From NCBI RefSeq assembly GCF_001422885.1, contig NZ_LMMZ01000040.1:62001-126000 (forward strand): a DNA stretch of 64,000 nucleotides, given 5' to 3'. Every line of letters starts with the position of its first letter. Positions within the stretch are counted from its first letter, which is position 1. Positions 16,520 through 25,410 of the stretch are shown here, piece after piece. The position numbers were made by a program, and so were the translations under genes. The stretch comes from Methylobacterium sp. Leaf104 (GTDB lineage: Bacteria; Pseudomonadota; Alphaproteobacteria; Rhizobiales; Beijerinckiaceae). The notes beneath the pieces were generated by a model. It ran no database searches. It worked only from the letters and a program-made list of their open reading frames with translations, and was not told where the DNA came from.

Positions 16520-18283
16520 TCAGGCGGCGGCCAGCGCCATCGACATCGATTCCTTCTTCATCAGCTCGCGATAGAAGCCGTCGAGATGGGTCAGCTTGTC
16601 GGGCGAACCGTCCTGGATGATCCGGCCGCCTTCCAGCACCACGATCCGGTCGAAGTCCCTCAGGGTCGAGAGGCGGTGCGCGATCGCGATGACGGTCCGG
16701 CCCTTCATCAGGTTGGCGAGGGCGTGGCGGATCGCTTCCTCGGACTCGGCGTCGAGGGCCGAGGTGGCCTCGTCGAGGAGCAGGATCGGCGAATCCTTCA
16801 GGATGGCACGCGCGATCGCGATGCGCTGCCGCTGGCCGCCCGAGAGCTTCACGCCGCGGTCGCCCACGATGGTGTCGAAGCCCTCGGGCAGGGCCTCGAT
16901 GAAGTCCGTGCAATGGGCCGCCGCGGCGGCCTTCCAGACATCCTCGTCCGAGGCGTCGGGCCGGCCGTAGCGGATGTTCTCCCGCAGGGTGCGGTGGAAC
17001 ATCGAGACGTCCTGCGGCACCACCGTGATGGCCTCGCGCAGGGATTCCTGGGTGACGCGCTGGATGTCCTGGCCGTTGATCAGGATGCGTCCGCCCTGCG
17101 CGTCGTAGAAGCGCTGCAGCAGGGAGAACAGGGTCGACTTGCCGCCGCCCGACTTGCCCACGAGGCCGACCCGCTGGCCCGGCTGGAGGACAAGGTCGAA
17201 GTCTGTGAAGACGCTCCGGCCGTCCGGGTAGGCGAAGGCGACGTGGTCGAAGGTGATCTCGGCGCCGGTGCCGGTGAGCGGCTCCGCCTCCGGGTGGTCG
17301 ATGAGGTCGTGCGGCTGCAGCAGGGTGTGGAGCGCCTCCGCGAGCCGGGCGGTGTGCTGGGTCGCGTCCACCAGGGCGACGGCGAGGTCGCGGGTCGCGG
17401 CCAGGATGCGGATGCCGAGGGTGCAGACGAGCACGACCTGGCCGTTCGTGGCCTGGCCGGCCTCCCACATGGTGATCGCCCAGTAGAGCAGGCCGAGCAC
17501 CGCCAGCACCGTGAGGATGGCGTGCACGATGCGCAGCTTCTCGAGGTAGAGCAGGGAGGAGCGGCGCGAGCGCATCTCCTGGCCGATCGTCCCGTCGAAG
17601 CGGGTGTATTCGCGCTTGAAGGCCGAGAAGGCGCGCACCAGCGGCATGTTGCCGACGAGGTCGACCATCTCGCCGTCGACGGAGGCGGCCTTGGCGGCGA
17701 AGTCGTGGTGCAGGGGTTTTCCGGCGGCCGCCATCTTGAACATCAAGAGCACGACGGCCGCGAAGATGCCGGCGAGCACCAGGGCCATCGTGAGGTTGAC
17801 GGTGCCGATGTAGAGGATCGAGCCGAAGGCGGCGACGCAGGGGGGCATCACGTTGAACACGAACATGTTCTCGACCGTGAAGATCGCGTTCGAGGTCGCG
17901 GTGATGCGCGAGGCCAGGGTGCCGGGCTGACGGTCGGCGAAGAAGGTCGGCGAGTGCCCGGTCATGTGCCGGAACAGGTCGCGCCGGATGTCGCCGGTCA
18001 CGCCCACGAAGGTGAACGAGCCGACGAGGCTCGCCACGCGCCAGAGCATGTTGTCGGCTGCGATGAAGGCGATGAGGAGGGCGAGCGCGCCCCAGATCAG
18101 GCCCGCCTGCGGACCCTTGCTGAGCGCGTCGACGACGCCCTTCAGCGCGTAGTCCGTGCTGACGGAGAAGCCCACGGCGCCGAGGACGGCGCACAGGATG
18201 ACGATGTGCGGCAGGGCGCGTCGGCGCAGATAGCGTCCCACGAAGGCGAACGGCCTATCGGCATAAACGCAGAGGTCTTCCAT
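16520..18283 (-). CDS. ABC exporter, fused permease and ATPase (MsbA-like)
   Basis: This 587-residue half-transporter would act as a homodimer in the inner membrane. Residues 1-320 form the six-helix permease domain. The ATPase domain follows with Walker A GKSGGGKS (376-383), signature LSGGQRQRIAIARA (from 480), Walker B ILLLDEATSALD (from 500) and the H-loop IAIAHRLST (near 532). Family members export lipids, glucans, peptides or drugs, and the sequence does not say which. The start is the ATG giving MEDLCVY, with no in-frame alternative nearby. It stands alone, with about 240 bases of apparently non-coding DNA on each side. Confidence 0.93.
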   Translation of the reverse strand: MEDLCVYADRPFAFVGRYLRRRALPHIVILCAVLGAVGFSVSTDYALKGVVDALSKGPQAGLIWGALALLIAFIAADNMLWRVASLVGSFTFVGVTGDIRRDLFRHMTGHSPTFFADRQPGTLASRITATSNAIFTVENMFVFNVMPPCVAAFGSILYIGTVNLTMALVLAGIFAAVVLLMFKMAAAGKPLHHDFAAKAASVDGEMVDLVGNMPLVRAFSAFKREYTRFDGTIGQEMRSRRSSLLYLEKLRIVHAILTVLAVLGLLYWAITMWEAGQATNGQVVLVCTLGIRILAATRDLAVALVDATQHTARLAEALHTLLQPHDLIDHPEAEPLTGTGAEITFDHVAFAYPDGRSVFTDFDLVLQPGQRVGLVGKSGGGKSTLFSLLQRFYDAQGGRILINGQDIQRVTQESLREAITVVPQDVSMFHRTLRENIRYGRPDASDEDVWKAAAAAHCTDFIEALPEGFDTIVGDRGVKLSGGQRQRIAIARAILKDSPILLLDEATSALDAESEEAIRHALANLMKGRTVIAIAHRLSTLRDFDRIVVLEGGRIIQDGSPDKLTHLDGFYRELMKKESMSMALAAA

Positions 18284-18531
18284 CGCGGTGACCGTCCCGG
18301 TTTCGAGGGTCCGCCCGGAATGGGGGTGGACCGGCTTCTGTTAAGGCATCCTCGCGGACCCTGGTTTCCCGCGCGTGCCCCACACACGATCTTGAGCCCC
18401 CCGGACTCGCAACGCGAAGCGGACGCAAGCGTTGCAGTGTCTGGCAGAGGTTTGCGCGTTTTAGCGTGCAAACCTGAACATCGCTTGAGCGGCAAGCGAA
18501 TTCGGTGCCGCCCGAGTTTCGGTTCTTCGCG

Positions 18532-19884
18532 TCACGCCGCGGGAGCGCGGCGCGTCTCCGGCATGATGAGCACAACGAGGGCGAAGGCGGCGAAGCCCAC
18601 GATCGCGAGGCCGAGGAAGGCGGTGTGGCTGCCGAGCCGGTCCGCCATCACGCCGGCGAGCGAGGTCGACAGGGCGGCACCGATGCCCATGGCGGTGCCC
18701 ACGGCACCCAGGGCGAGGTTGAAGTGCCCCGTCCTGCGGGTGGCGTCCGAGACCACGAGCGGCACCATCACGCCGAACACCGCCGCCGAGATGCCGTCGA
18801 AGACCTGCACCGCCACCAGGAGTTCGGGGCTGTCGACGTAGGCGAAGAGCAGGCCGCGGATCGGCAGGGCGGCGAAGCCGAGGAGCAGCAGCGGGCGCCG
18901 GCCCCAACGCTCGGCCAGGCGCCCGACGGTGGGCGCCGACACCGCCAGCACGACCTGAGGCACGACGATGCAGGCGGCGATCAGGGCGGTCGCGGTCTCG
19001 CTGGCCCGCAGGGTCAGCATGCTGCCCACCAGCGGCAGCATCGCCGCGTTGGCGAGGAAGAACAGGGTCATGCAGGCGGCAAAGCACAGGAGCGCGCGGT
19101 TGGAGAGGAGGGCGCGCAGGCCGGCCCCGCTCTGCGGCGCATCGGTGTCTCCGGTGGGCTTGGCCTGGGCCGGGGCGTCGATCTCCTCGGACCGGATCCG
19201 CGACAGCGCGATCAGGGTCGGCACCATCAGGGCGGCGGTGAGGTAGAACACCGCGTCGTTCGAGAGATAGTAGCCGCAGGCCCCCATCCCGGCGGCGGCC
19301 ACCGCGTTGCCGAGGGCCGAGAAGCTGGCATTGCGGCCCAGGCGCTCACCCGCCCGGGCATGGCCGACGAGGCCGATGCTGATCGCCGCGATGGCGGGGG
19401 TGAGGATGCAGCTCGCCGCCGAGTGCGCGGCCATGGCCAGCAGCACGACGAGGAAGTTCGGCCACATGGCGAGGGCGAAGGCGCTCAGCGCGATGGCCAC
19501 GACCGAGAAGCCGGCGGCGAAGCGGCGCGAGCGCACCGCGTCCACGAAGGCGCCGCCGGGCACCTGGCCGAGCAGGCTGACGAGGCTGCCCACGGTGAGG
19601 GCGAAGCCGATGTCGGACTGCGTCCACTTCGCCTGGGTGAAGTACACCGCCAGGAAGGGACCGAAGCCGGTCTGCAGATTCGCCACGAAGAACGCGAACC
19701 CGTCGAGGCCGCGCGTGCTCCGGCGCGAGATCACCTTCATGTCGGCCGGGTTCTCCGCTGCCGTCGCCGGCGGGACGTCGTCCGTGAGGGCATCGCGGCG
19801 CGGGACCGGACGCGGCCGGAACTCCGGACGCGCCACCTCCCGCGGCTTGAGGGCCCGGCGATCTTTCGGGAGCGGAACCGTCAT
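18532..19884 (-). CDS. Major facilitator superfamily transporter
   Basis: A 450-residue protein with about twelve hydrophobic segments beginning near residue 60, and a soluble Arg/Pro-rich N-terminal extension. The loop after helix 2 (GAFVDAVRSRRFAAG) and its counterpart in the second half (RLAERWGRRPLLLLG) show the MFS motif-A pattern. It is probably a drug/proton or metabolite antiporter, with unknown substrate. The ATG at 19884 overlaps the PRC-barrel stop by four bases (ATGA), so the long N terminus is likely real; MKVISRRS at 19740 is an alternative. The gene is the second of a two-gene unit. Confidence 0.88.
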   Translation of the reverse strand: MTVPLPKDRRALKPREVARPEFRPRPVPRRDALTDDVPPATAAENPADMKVISRRSTRGLDGFAFFVANLQTGFGPFLAVYFTQAKWTQSDIGFALTVGSLVSLLGQVPGGAFVDAVRSRRFAAGFSVVAIALSAFALAMWPNFLVVLLAMAAHSAASCILTPAIAAISIGLVGHARAGERLGRNASFSALGNAVAAAGMGACGYYLSNDAVFYLTAALMVPTLIALSRIRSEEIDAPAQAKPTGDTDAPQSGAGLRALLSNRALLCFAACMTLFFLANAAMLPLVGSMLTLRASETATALIAACIVVPQVVLAVSAPTVGRLAERWGRRPLLLLGFAALPIRGLLFAYVDSPELLVAVQVFDGISAAVFGVMVPLVVSDATRRTGHFNLALGAVGTAMGIGAALSTSLAGVMADRLGSHTAFLGLAIVGFAAFALVVLIMPETRRAPAA

Positions 19885-20654
19885 CGATCCGGCGACTTCT
19901 CGGCCGGCTTGTCCGGCGCCTTCTCGGGAGCCGGCGCGGCCGTGGGGGCCGGCACGGGCGCGGCAGCCGGCGGAAGGGCCGCGGGCGAAGGAGCGACCGC
20001 CGCAGGGGGCGCGACCGGCCCCTGGACCGGGGCGGCCGCCTGCTCGCCCTCGGCGGGCGCGGCCGGGCTCGCGGGGCCGAGCACCACGATGGGGTCGCCG
20101 GGCTTGTACTCGGGCGAGACGCGGACCTGGTTGCGGCTGAGCTGGAGCACGGGCCGGCTGGCCTTGCCGTCGTTGGTGAATCGCATGGCGCGCCAGTCCA
20201 CCGCGATCTTGCGGGAGCCGACGCCGAGGAAGCCGCCGAAATCGATGATCGCGGCGCGCGGACGCCCGTCCTTGTCGAGGATGATGTCGATGATCCGGCC
20301 CATGTCCTCGCCGGTCGAGCTGCGCACCGCCTTGCCGAGGACGCCCTCGTAATCCTGGGTGTCGAGCACGGTGGCGGGCGTGCCCGTCGCGGGAGCGCCC
20401 GGGGCGGGAGACGGCGTGCCGGCGACGGGCGGCGTGCCGGGGGCGGCCGGTGCGGTCGGCTGGGCCGGTGCGTTGACCGGCGCCGGCTGAGCCGGGACCG
20501 GCGCCGCGGGCGGCGTCGGCGCGGGCGAGCCCGTCGTCACCTCGCCGGGGCCCGGCGCGGCGTCCTTGCCCGGCGCGGCCGGGGTCTCGGCGGCCGCGGA
20601 AGCGGCCAACAGGGTGATCGTCGCGGCGGCGATCATCCGGACAGTTCTGAACAC
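19881..20654 (-). CDS. Secreted PRC-barrel domain protein with Pro/Ala-rich flanks
   Basis: The 257-residue product starts with a signal peptide (VRMIAAATITLLAASAAAET) and so lies in the periplasm or envelope. A PRC-barrel of about 75 residues (DYEGVLGKAVRSSTGEDMG, IIDFGGFLGVGSRKIAVDW) is flanked on both sides by long low-complexity Pro/Ala stretches, which are probably unstructured spacers. PRC-barrels are small beta-domains that bind RNA or protein partners; exported versions are common in this order but uncharacterised. The start is GTG at 20654, with ATG 18 bases later as alternative. It is translationally coupled to the MFS gene by overlap. Confidence 0.8.
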   Translation of the reverse strand: MFRTVRMIAAATITLLAASAAAETPAAPGKDAAPGPGEVTTGSPAPTPPAAPVPAQPAPVNAPAQPTAPAAPGTPPVAGTPSPAPGAPATGTPATVLDTQDYEGVLGKAVRSSTGEDMGRIIDIILDKDGRPRAAIIDFGGFLGVGSRKIAVDWRAMRFTNDGKASRPVLQLSRNQVRVSPEYKPGDPIVVLGPASPAAPAEGEQAAAPVQGPVAPPAAVAPSPAALPPAAAPVPAPTAAPAPEKAPDKPAEKSPDR

Positions 20655-21070
20655 GCGCGTTCCCCGAGTGGTGCGTCTCGCCGGCCTGACACAATGGCAG
20701 CTTGGGCGGCGGGTTCCGCCTGAAGGGCGGGTCCGGCCTCATTGCGCGTGGACCAAGGCGAAGTTGTGGATGGACGAGAGGACTGGACGCGCGGGCGGCG
20801 ACCGCCTCCGATCGCCGATGCCGGGGAGACCCGGCCCCGGCGAAAGCAGGACGTCGCCACGTCGCGCACGACGGTCGCGCAAGAAATGGACCGGGTCGGC
20901 GCCGGTCGCGGTTCCTGGCGCGGCACTCTGGCACCGGGCCAAGCGTGGCCGCAATCCCCCTCGCGCACCGGAGCGTGTCTGGTTTTCGACAAAACCCCGT
21001 CGTACAGAGGCGGATAGGTTGAGTGGGCGTCCCGTTGCGGTCGCCGGTGTTTTTCCGAGGACCAGAGCCG
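20655..21070. other. Divergent intergenic region, PRC-barrel / lipoprotein genes
   Basis: This 416-base stretch lies between two divergent starts and should contain both promoters. Open frames here are Arg-rich and cover every frame, as expected of GC-rich non-coding DNA. No operator, RNA gene or hairpin stood out. Confidence 0.4.
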
Positions 21071-21448
21071 ATGTCCCTTCCGTCCAGAGCCTGCGCCGTC
21101 GCGCTCGTTGCCGCCGCGCTCGCCGGGTGCCAAGCGCTCGGCGGCGGTGGCGGCGTGATGCCCGAGACGGAGATCGGGCCGCCCCCGTCGATGCGCGGCT
21201 CGGTGCCGGCGCCCCAGCGCGGCCGTTCCGCCGCGGCCGATCCCGATGCCGCCCCGCTCCAGACGGCTCCGACGCGCCGGCTCAACGTGCCGACCGCCGG
21301 TGGCGGCCAGACCCGCGCGGCGGCGAACGAGGAGCGTCGCATCCGTCGCGAGGACATCGAGGGCGAGACGGCGTCCCGCTCGAGCTCCGGCGGCCTCGCA
21401 CCCCAGATGGGCCAGAGCGGCAGCGTCGGTCTCGGCGGCAAGTTCTAA
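21071..21448 (+). CDS. Small lipoprotein of unknown function
   Basis: A 125-residue product with a lipoprotein signal: the basic start MSLPSRACAVALVAAALAG is followed by the lipobox LAGC, giving Cys21 as the lipidated residue. The mature part is low-complexity and polar (Gly-, Arg- and Ser-rich, ending SGSVGLGGKF) with no recognised domain. The ATG at 21071 sits behind a GAGG-like site; an in-frame start at 21023 would put 16 residues before the signal and is unlikely. It is probably outer-membrane anchored. Confidence 0.72.
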   Translation: MSLPSRACAVALVAAALAGCQALGGGGGVMPETEIGPPPSMRGSVPAPQRGRSAAADPDAAPLQTAPTRRLNVPTAGGGQTRAAANEERRIRREDIEGETASRSSSGGLAPQMGQSGSVGLGGKF

Positions 21449-21847
21449 GCCGCGATCCGCGATCCCCGACTCGAACGACCCGCCGGACCCATGGCGGCGG
21501 CACGCGCGCGACCCGGCCGGGTCCTGCGCGCGCCGGCGCGTCGGGTCTGCGCCGCGCGGCGGCCTGCCCCAGGCTCACGGGCCATTCTTCCCTTCATCTC
21601 GATTCGACCAGTTCCCGGCCGGGCGCCGAGCATTCCGGTCCCCGGAATGGCAGTCTTCGGCATTTCTGCGCTGTCTGTAAATTTGATCGGTCCTCATTGT
21701 TGCTGGCGACTGACAGTCGTGGCATGCTCGAATATTGCGCGGGTCTGAGTCCCGCGCGCAAATTTCGATCTCGCGTCGTGCCGAGCGGTGGCGGCGAACC
21801 CGCCCTGGGATGAGCGCCTCGCGGACGCACGAGCGGGAGGCATCGTC
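21449..21847. other. Intergenic stretch upstream of aqpZ
   Basis: About 400 bases lie between the lipoprotein gene and aqpZ. The section near 21,650-21,770 is clearly richer in A/T than its surroundings and is the likely promoter area of aqpZ. No coding frame, hairpin or RNA gene was recognised. Confidence 0.4.
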
Positions 21848-22588
21848 ATGGATCACGATACGATGCGGCGGGCGACCGCCGAGTTCTTCGGCACCTTCTG
21901 GCTGACCTTCGGCGGCTGCGGCGCCGCAATCCTGTCGGCGGCCTTCCCGGAACTGGGGATCGGCTTCCTGGGGGTCGCCCTGGCCTTCGGCCTCACCGTG
22001 CTCACGATGGCCTACGCGGTCGGGCACATCTCCGGCGGTCATTTCAACCCGGCCGTGACCCTCGGGCTGTGGTCGGCACAGCGCTGCGCCAACCGGCACG
22101 TCCTGCCCTACATCGTCGCGCAGGTGGCGGGCGCTCTCCTGGCCGCGGGCGTTCTCTATTCCATCGCGTCGGGCAAACCCGGCTGGGTGCCGAACGGCTT
22201 CGCGGCGAACGGCTACGGGGAGCTCAGCCCGGGCAGGTACAGCCTCGCCGCCTGCCTCGTCACCGAGGTCCTGACGACGTTCTTCTTCCTCGTCATCATC
22301 GTCGGGACCACCTCGAAGGGCGCCGCGACGGGCTTTGCCGGCATCCCGATCGGGTTCGCCCTGGTGCTGATCCACCTCGTCTCGATCCCGGTGACCAACA
22401 CCTCGGTCAACCCGGCGCGCAGCACCGGCCCGGCCCTGATCGCGGGCGGCGACCATGTCGGGCAGCTCTGGCTGTTCTGGCTGGCGCCGATCGTCGGCGC
22501 GATGGCGGCGGGTGCGATGGCACGCTGGCTCTACGAGCCCGCCGACGTCGTCGACACGCGGGTGATCGAGAAGGGAAGCGCGATCTGA
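21848..22588 (+). CDS. aqpZ: Aquaporin Z (water channel)
   Basis: AqpZ lets water cross the inner membrane quickly and helps with osmotic shifts. The 246-residue protein has six helices and both pore motifs: Asn67-Pro68-Ala69 (GGHFNPAV) and Asn188-Pro189-Ala190 (SVNPARS). The selectivity filter is of the narrow water type: Phe47, His176, Thr185 and Arg191, which argues against a glycerol facilitator. It resembles E. coli AqpZ over its whole length (FFGTFWLTFGGCG, ALAFGLTVLTMAYAVGH). The start is the ATG at 21848 with GCGGGAGG upstream. The downstream FUSC gene is 152 bases away and need not be co-transcribed. Confidence 0.96.
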   Translation: MDHDTMRRATAEFFGTFWLTFGGCGAAILSAAFPELGIGFLGVALAFGLTVLTMAYAVGHISGGHFNPAVTLGLWSAQRCANRHVLPYIVAQVAGALLAAGVLYSIASGKPGWVPNGFAANGYGELSPGRYSLAACLVTEVLTTFFFLVIIVGTTSKGAATGFAGIPIGFALVLIHLVSIPVTNTSVNPARSTGPALIAGGDHVGQLWLFWLAPIVGAMAAGAMARWLYEPADVVDTRVIEKGSAI

Positions 22589-22740
22589 CGGAGGGCGGGG
22601 CCGAAGCGTTCGCGGGCCGGAAGGCTCCCGCGGAACGCAGGGCTCCCGTGCCGACCCCGGCGGTTCCACGGCGCGCCGAAGCGCCCTAGATCGCGGGCGT
22701 ACGGAGGCCCTGCGTCCTCCGGGAGTCCGCCGCGCCCGCG

Positions 22741-24990
22741 ATGTCACCGTCCCCCGCCAACTCTGCAACGCCCAAGGCCGCCGGTCGCGCCGAGTCCGCT
22801 GCTGTTCCCGGCTCCGTCCCGGAGGCCGGCCCGCGCCGGCGGATAGCCGCGGCCGCCTTCCTGCGCGGTCGCGGGACGCTCACCAATCCGGGGCTGGACC
22901 TCACGCGCCTGCCGATCGGCCTCGATCCGCGCGGTCTCAGCCTCGTCGACGGGGTGCGGGCGGCCCTGGCCTTCGGCCTGGTCATCCTGCTGCACGAATG
23001 GTTTCCCTGGCCGCCGCTCCTCACCGTGGCGCTCGCCGCGAACCTCGCGTGCTTCGCCGATGCGGGCGGGCCGATGCGCTCGCGCCTCCTGGTGCTCACG
23101 GTCTTCTCGCTGCTCGGTGGGGTGATCTGGGGGCTGTTCGGCCTGATGCAGCCGCTCGGGCCGGTGCCGGTGGTGCCGCTGGCCGGCATCGTCATCTTCG
23201 GCTGCACCTATGCGCGGGTCTGGGGGGTACAGGCGCAGGCCGCCGGCAACGTCCTGGTCCTCGTCCTGTGCTTTGCCCTCGACCGCCCGCTCACGCCCGA
23301 CCAGGCCCTCGTGGCCGGGCTGGTCTTCACCGCCGGGGGGCTGTGGGCGACCCTGCTGGCGCTGCTGCTGTGGCGCCTTCACCCCTATCGCCCGACGCAT
23401 CGCGCGGTGGCCGAGGTCTGGCGCCGCCTGACCCGCCTGTGCGACGACCTCGAGGACCTCGCCTCCCTGGCCTGGCCGGAGAAGCCCGAGACGAGGAGCG
23501 CCGGCGGCGGGGCCCGCCAGATCTTCGATCGTCAGACCTTCGATCTCCAGGCCTTCGACCGGCATGCCCGCGCCCACCGCCGGGGCGTGCGCGAGGCGAT
23601 CGAACAGGCCCGCACGGTGATCGTCGACCTCGCCCGCAGCCGCGAACGCATCTCGGACCGCACCGCCCAGGCCCTGATCCGCCTGGAGGCGGCCGAGCAG
23701 ATCTTCGCCGCCCTCATCGCCCTCTCGGACCTCATCGAGGGCGAGCCGGACCCGCGCCGCCGCCGGATGGCGCGCCGCTTCCTGCGCCGCCTCCGACCGC
23801 TGCTGGGCGTCATCGCCCGGGCGATCCGCGACGACAGCGCGATCGACCTCGCCCGCCTCGAGCGGGCGATCGACCGCAGCAGCCGGCGCCTCGCCCACGA
23901 CCGAGGCCTGCACGACCTCGCCACCCGTATCCTCGACCGCGTCCGGATCGGCGCCAAGCTCTCGACGCCGGACGGCTACCGGCCCGGAGGCGCCCTGCTC
24001 GGGCGGGCGAGCCTGCCCCTCGGGACCCGGCTGCTCGGCCCGCTCAGCACGAACTTCACCTTCGCGTCGGCCAACCTGCGCCACGCCGTGCGCGCCACCG
24101 TGGTGGCGGCACCCGCGCTGTGGGCGACGCTGGTCTGGGCGGGGCCGTTCGCCCACTGGCTCACCATGACGGTGGTGCTGACGATGCAGCCCTTCTACGC
24201 CGCCACCTGGCAGCGGGCGCTGGAGCGGATCGGCGGCACCGTGCTCGGCGGCCTGATCGGCGCCATCCTCGCCGGCTTCGCGACCTCGCCCCTGGCCCTG
24301 GCGGCCCTGGTCTTCCCCCTGAGCATCGTCGGCTTCGCCGCCCGCCAGGTCAGCTACGGCGTGTTCATCGCCTGCCTGACGCCCCTCGTCGTCCTCCTCG
24401 TCGAGGTGGTGGAACCCGGCCACGGCTCCTGGGAGGTGGCGGGCATGCGCGCGCTCCTCACGCTGCTGGGCGGCCTCATCGCGGTGGCGAGCGCCCTCGT
24501 GCTCTGGCCGATCTGGGAGCCCGACCAGGTGCGTCTCGAGCTGCGCAAGGCGATCCGCGCCCACGCCGCCTTCGCCCGCGCGGTGCTCTGCGCCGGACCC
24601 GAGGCGGAGGTCACCGGCGTCCGCGCCCAGGCGGCCCGGGGCGCCGGCCTCGCGCTGAACGACCTCGAGGCCGCGCTCGCCCGCGCCCTGCAGCAGCCCC
24701 GGGCCGGGCGCCACCCGCAGGTGGAAGCCGCCATGGTGGCGGACGCCACCCTGCGGCGGATCTCGGCGCGGCTCACGGCCCTGCGCTACGCCGTCGACAC
24801 CGCGGAGCCCGAGGCCCTCGCGGCCTGGAGCGGCTGGATCACCGCGACCCTGACGAGCCTCGGCGGCGAGGGCGCGCCGCCGCCGATGCCCTCGGTTCCC
24901 CGCAGCGACGGGCTGACCCGCCTCGTCGCCCAGATCGAACTCCTGGGCGAGACCCTGGCCCCCGCCGCGACGCGGACCGCCCGGGGCTAG
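22741..24990 (+). CDS. FUSC-family inner membrane protein (YccS/AaeB-like)
   Basis: The 749-residue protein has the duplicated architecture of the fusaric-acid-resistance / aromatic acid exporter family. A first membrane half (about residues 65-220) is followed by a long cytosolic helical part with many Arg/Glu residues (about 220-430), then a second membrane half (about 440-600) with the FUSC-type segment FAHWLTMTVVLTMQPFYAATWQRALERIGGT, and finally a cytosolic helical tail. Members export aromatic acids or other toxic compounds. No AaeA-type membrane-fusion partner is adjacent, so it may work alone like YccS. The start is the ATG at 22741. Confidence 0.88.
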   Translation: MSPSPANSATPKAAGRAESAAVPGSVPEAGPRRRIAAAAFLRGRGTLTNPGLDLTRLPIGLDPRGLSLVDGVRAALAFGLVILLHEWFPWPPLLTVALAANLACFADAGGPMRSRLLVLTVFSLLGGVIWGLFGLMQPLGPVPVVPLAGIVIFGCTYARVWGVQAQAAGNVLVLVLCFALDRPLTPDQALVAGLVFTAGGLWATLLALLLWRLHPYRPTHRAVAEVWRRLTRLCDDLEDLASLAWPEKPETRSAGGGARQIFDRQTFDLQAFDRHARAHRRGVREAIEQARTVIVDLARSRERISDRTAQALIRLEAAEQIFAALIALSDLIEGEPDPRRRRMARRFLRRLRPLLGVIARAIRDDSAIDLARLERAIDRSSRRLAHDRGLHDLATRILDRVRIGAKLSTPDGYRPGGALLGRASLPLGTRLLGPLSTNFTFASANLRHAVRATVVAAPALWATLVWAGPFAHWLTMTVVLTMQPFYAATWQRALERIGGTVLGGLIGAILAGFATSPLALAALVFPLSIVGFAARQVSYGVFIACLTPLVVLLVEVVEPGHGSWEVAGMRALLTLLGGLIAVASALVLWPIWEPDQVRLELRKAIRAHAAFARAVLCAGPEAEVTGVRAQAARGAGLALNDLEAALARALQQPRAGRHPQVEAAMVADATLRRISARLTALRYAVDTAEPEALAAWSGWITATLTSLGGEGAPPPMPSVPRSDGLTRLVAQIELLGETLAPAATRTARG

Positions 24991-25410
24991 GCATCGGCCC
25001 GGCGGCCCGGTCCCCGACGAAATCCCTGGTTTGCCTGGGGATCGACGCGCCGAGGCGTCGGCCACCCCGTGCGATTCGCGCGATGCCGGTCGTACCGAGC
25101 CGATGCCGAAACCGTGATCGATCTGCCACACCGGACTCGGACGAGGAGGTCGCCGGCCTCCGGGCGGGCCGAAAAACGGCCCGGGATCACAGGACGACGG
25201 ACCGCTTAATTCAAAATTAACCATTTCCTTAAAGAAACATTTCCAACGCAAAGCGACGGACGGCAGCGACTACATCCCCCAAAGAGATGTCGCTGCGAAG
25301 TCATCATCAAGTAAAACCTGGATGCCAAGGGCGAACAACGAAGTCGCTCCGCTTTCAAGGTGATCGTCAAGTCGGCTTGCACAACAGTTCGTTTTCGGCG
25401 GGGCGCTGAA
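24991..25410. other. Regulatory leader upstream of ftcR
   Basis: This 420-base region is markedly A/T-richer than its surroundings from about 25,200. It holds a perfect CtrA box at 25206-25221 and, downstream of it, a leader hairpin at 25264-25295 (CAGCG and ACATC on one side, GATGT and CGCTG on the other). The likely transcript leader is therefore long, up to about 150 bases. No coding frame was recognised. Confidence 0.6.
25206..25221. promoter_or_regulatory. Perfect CtrA binding box, TTAA-N7-TTAAC
   Basis: TTAATTCAAAATTAAC matches the full alphaproteobacterial CtrA consensus with no mismatch. It is 190 bases before the ftcR start and is the only perfect match I found in the window. CtrA is known to sit at the top of flagellar hierarchies in this class, so it plausibly activates ftcR. 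Confidence 0.75.

Noticed and set aside
22744..25251. 835-codon open frame on the minus strand opposite the FUSC gene
   Set aside because: The + strand product is a well-formed membrane protein; the minus reading is low-complexity and charged throughout.
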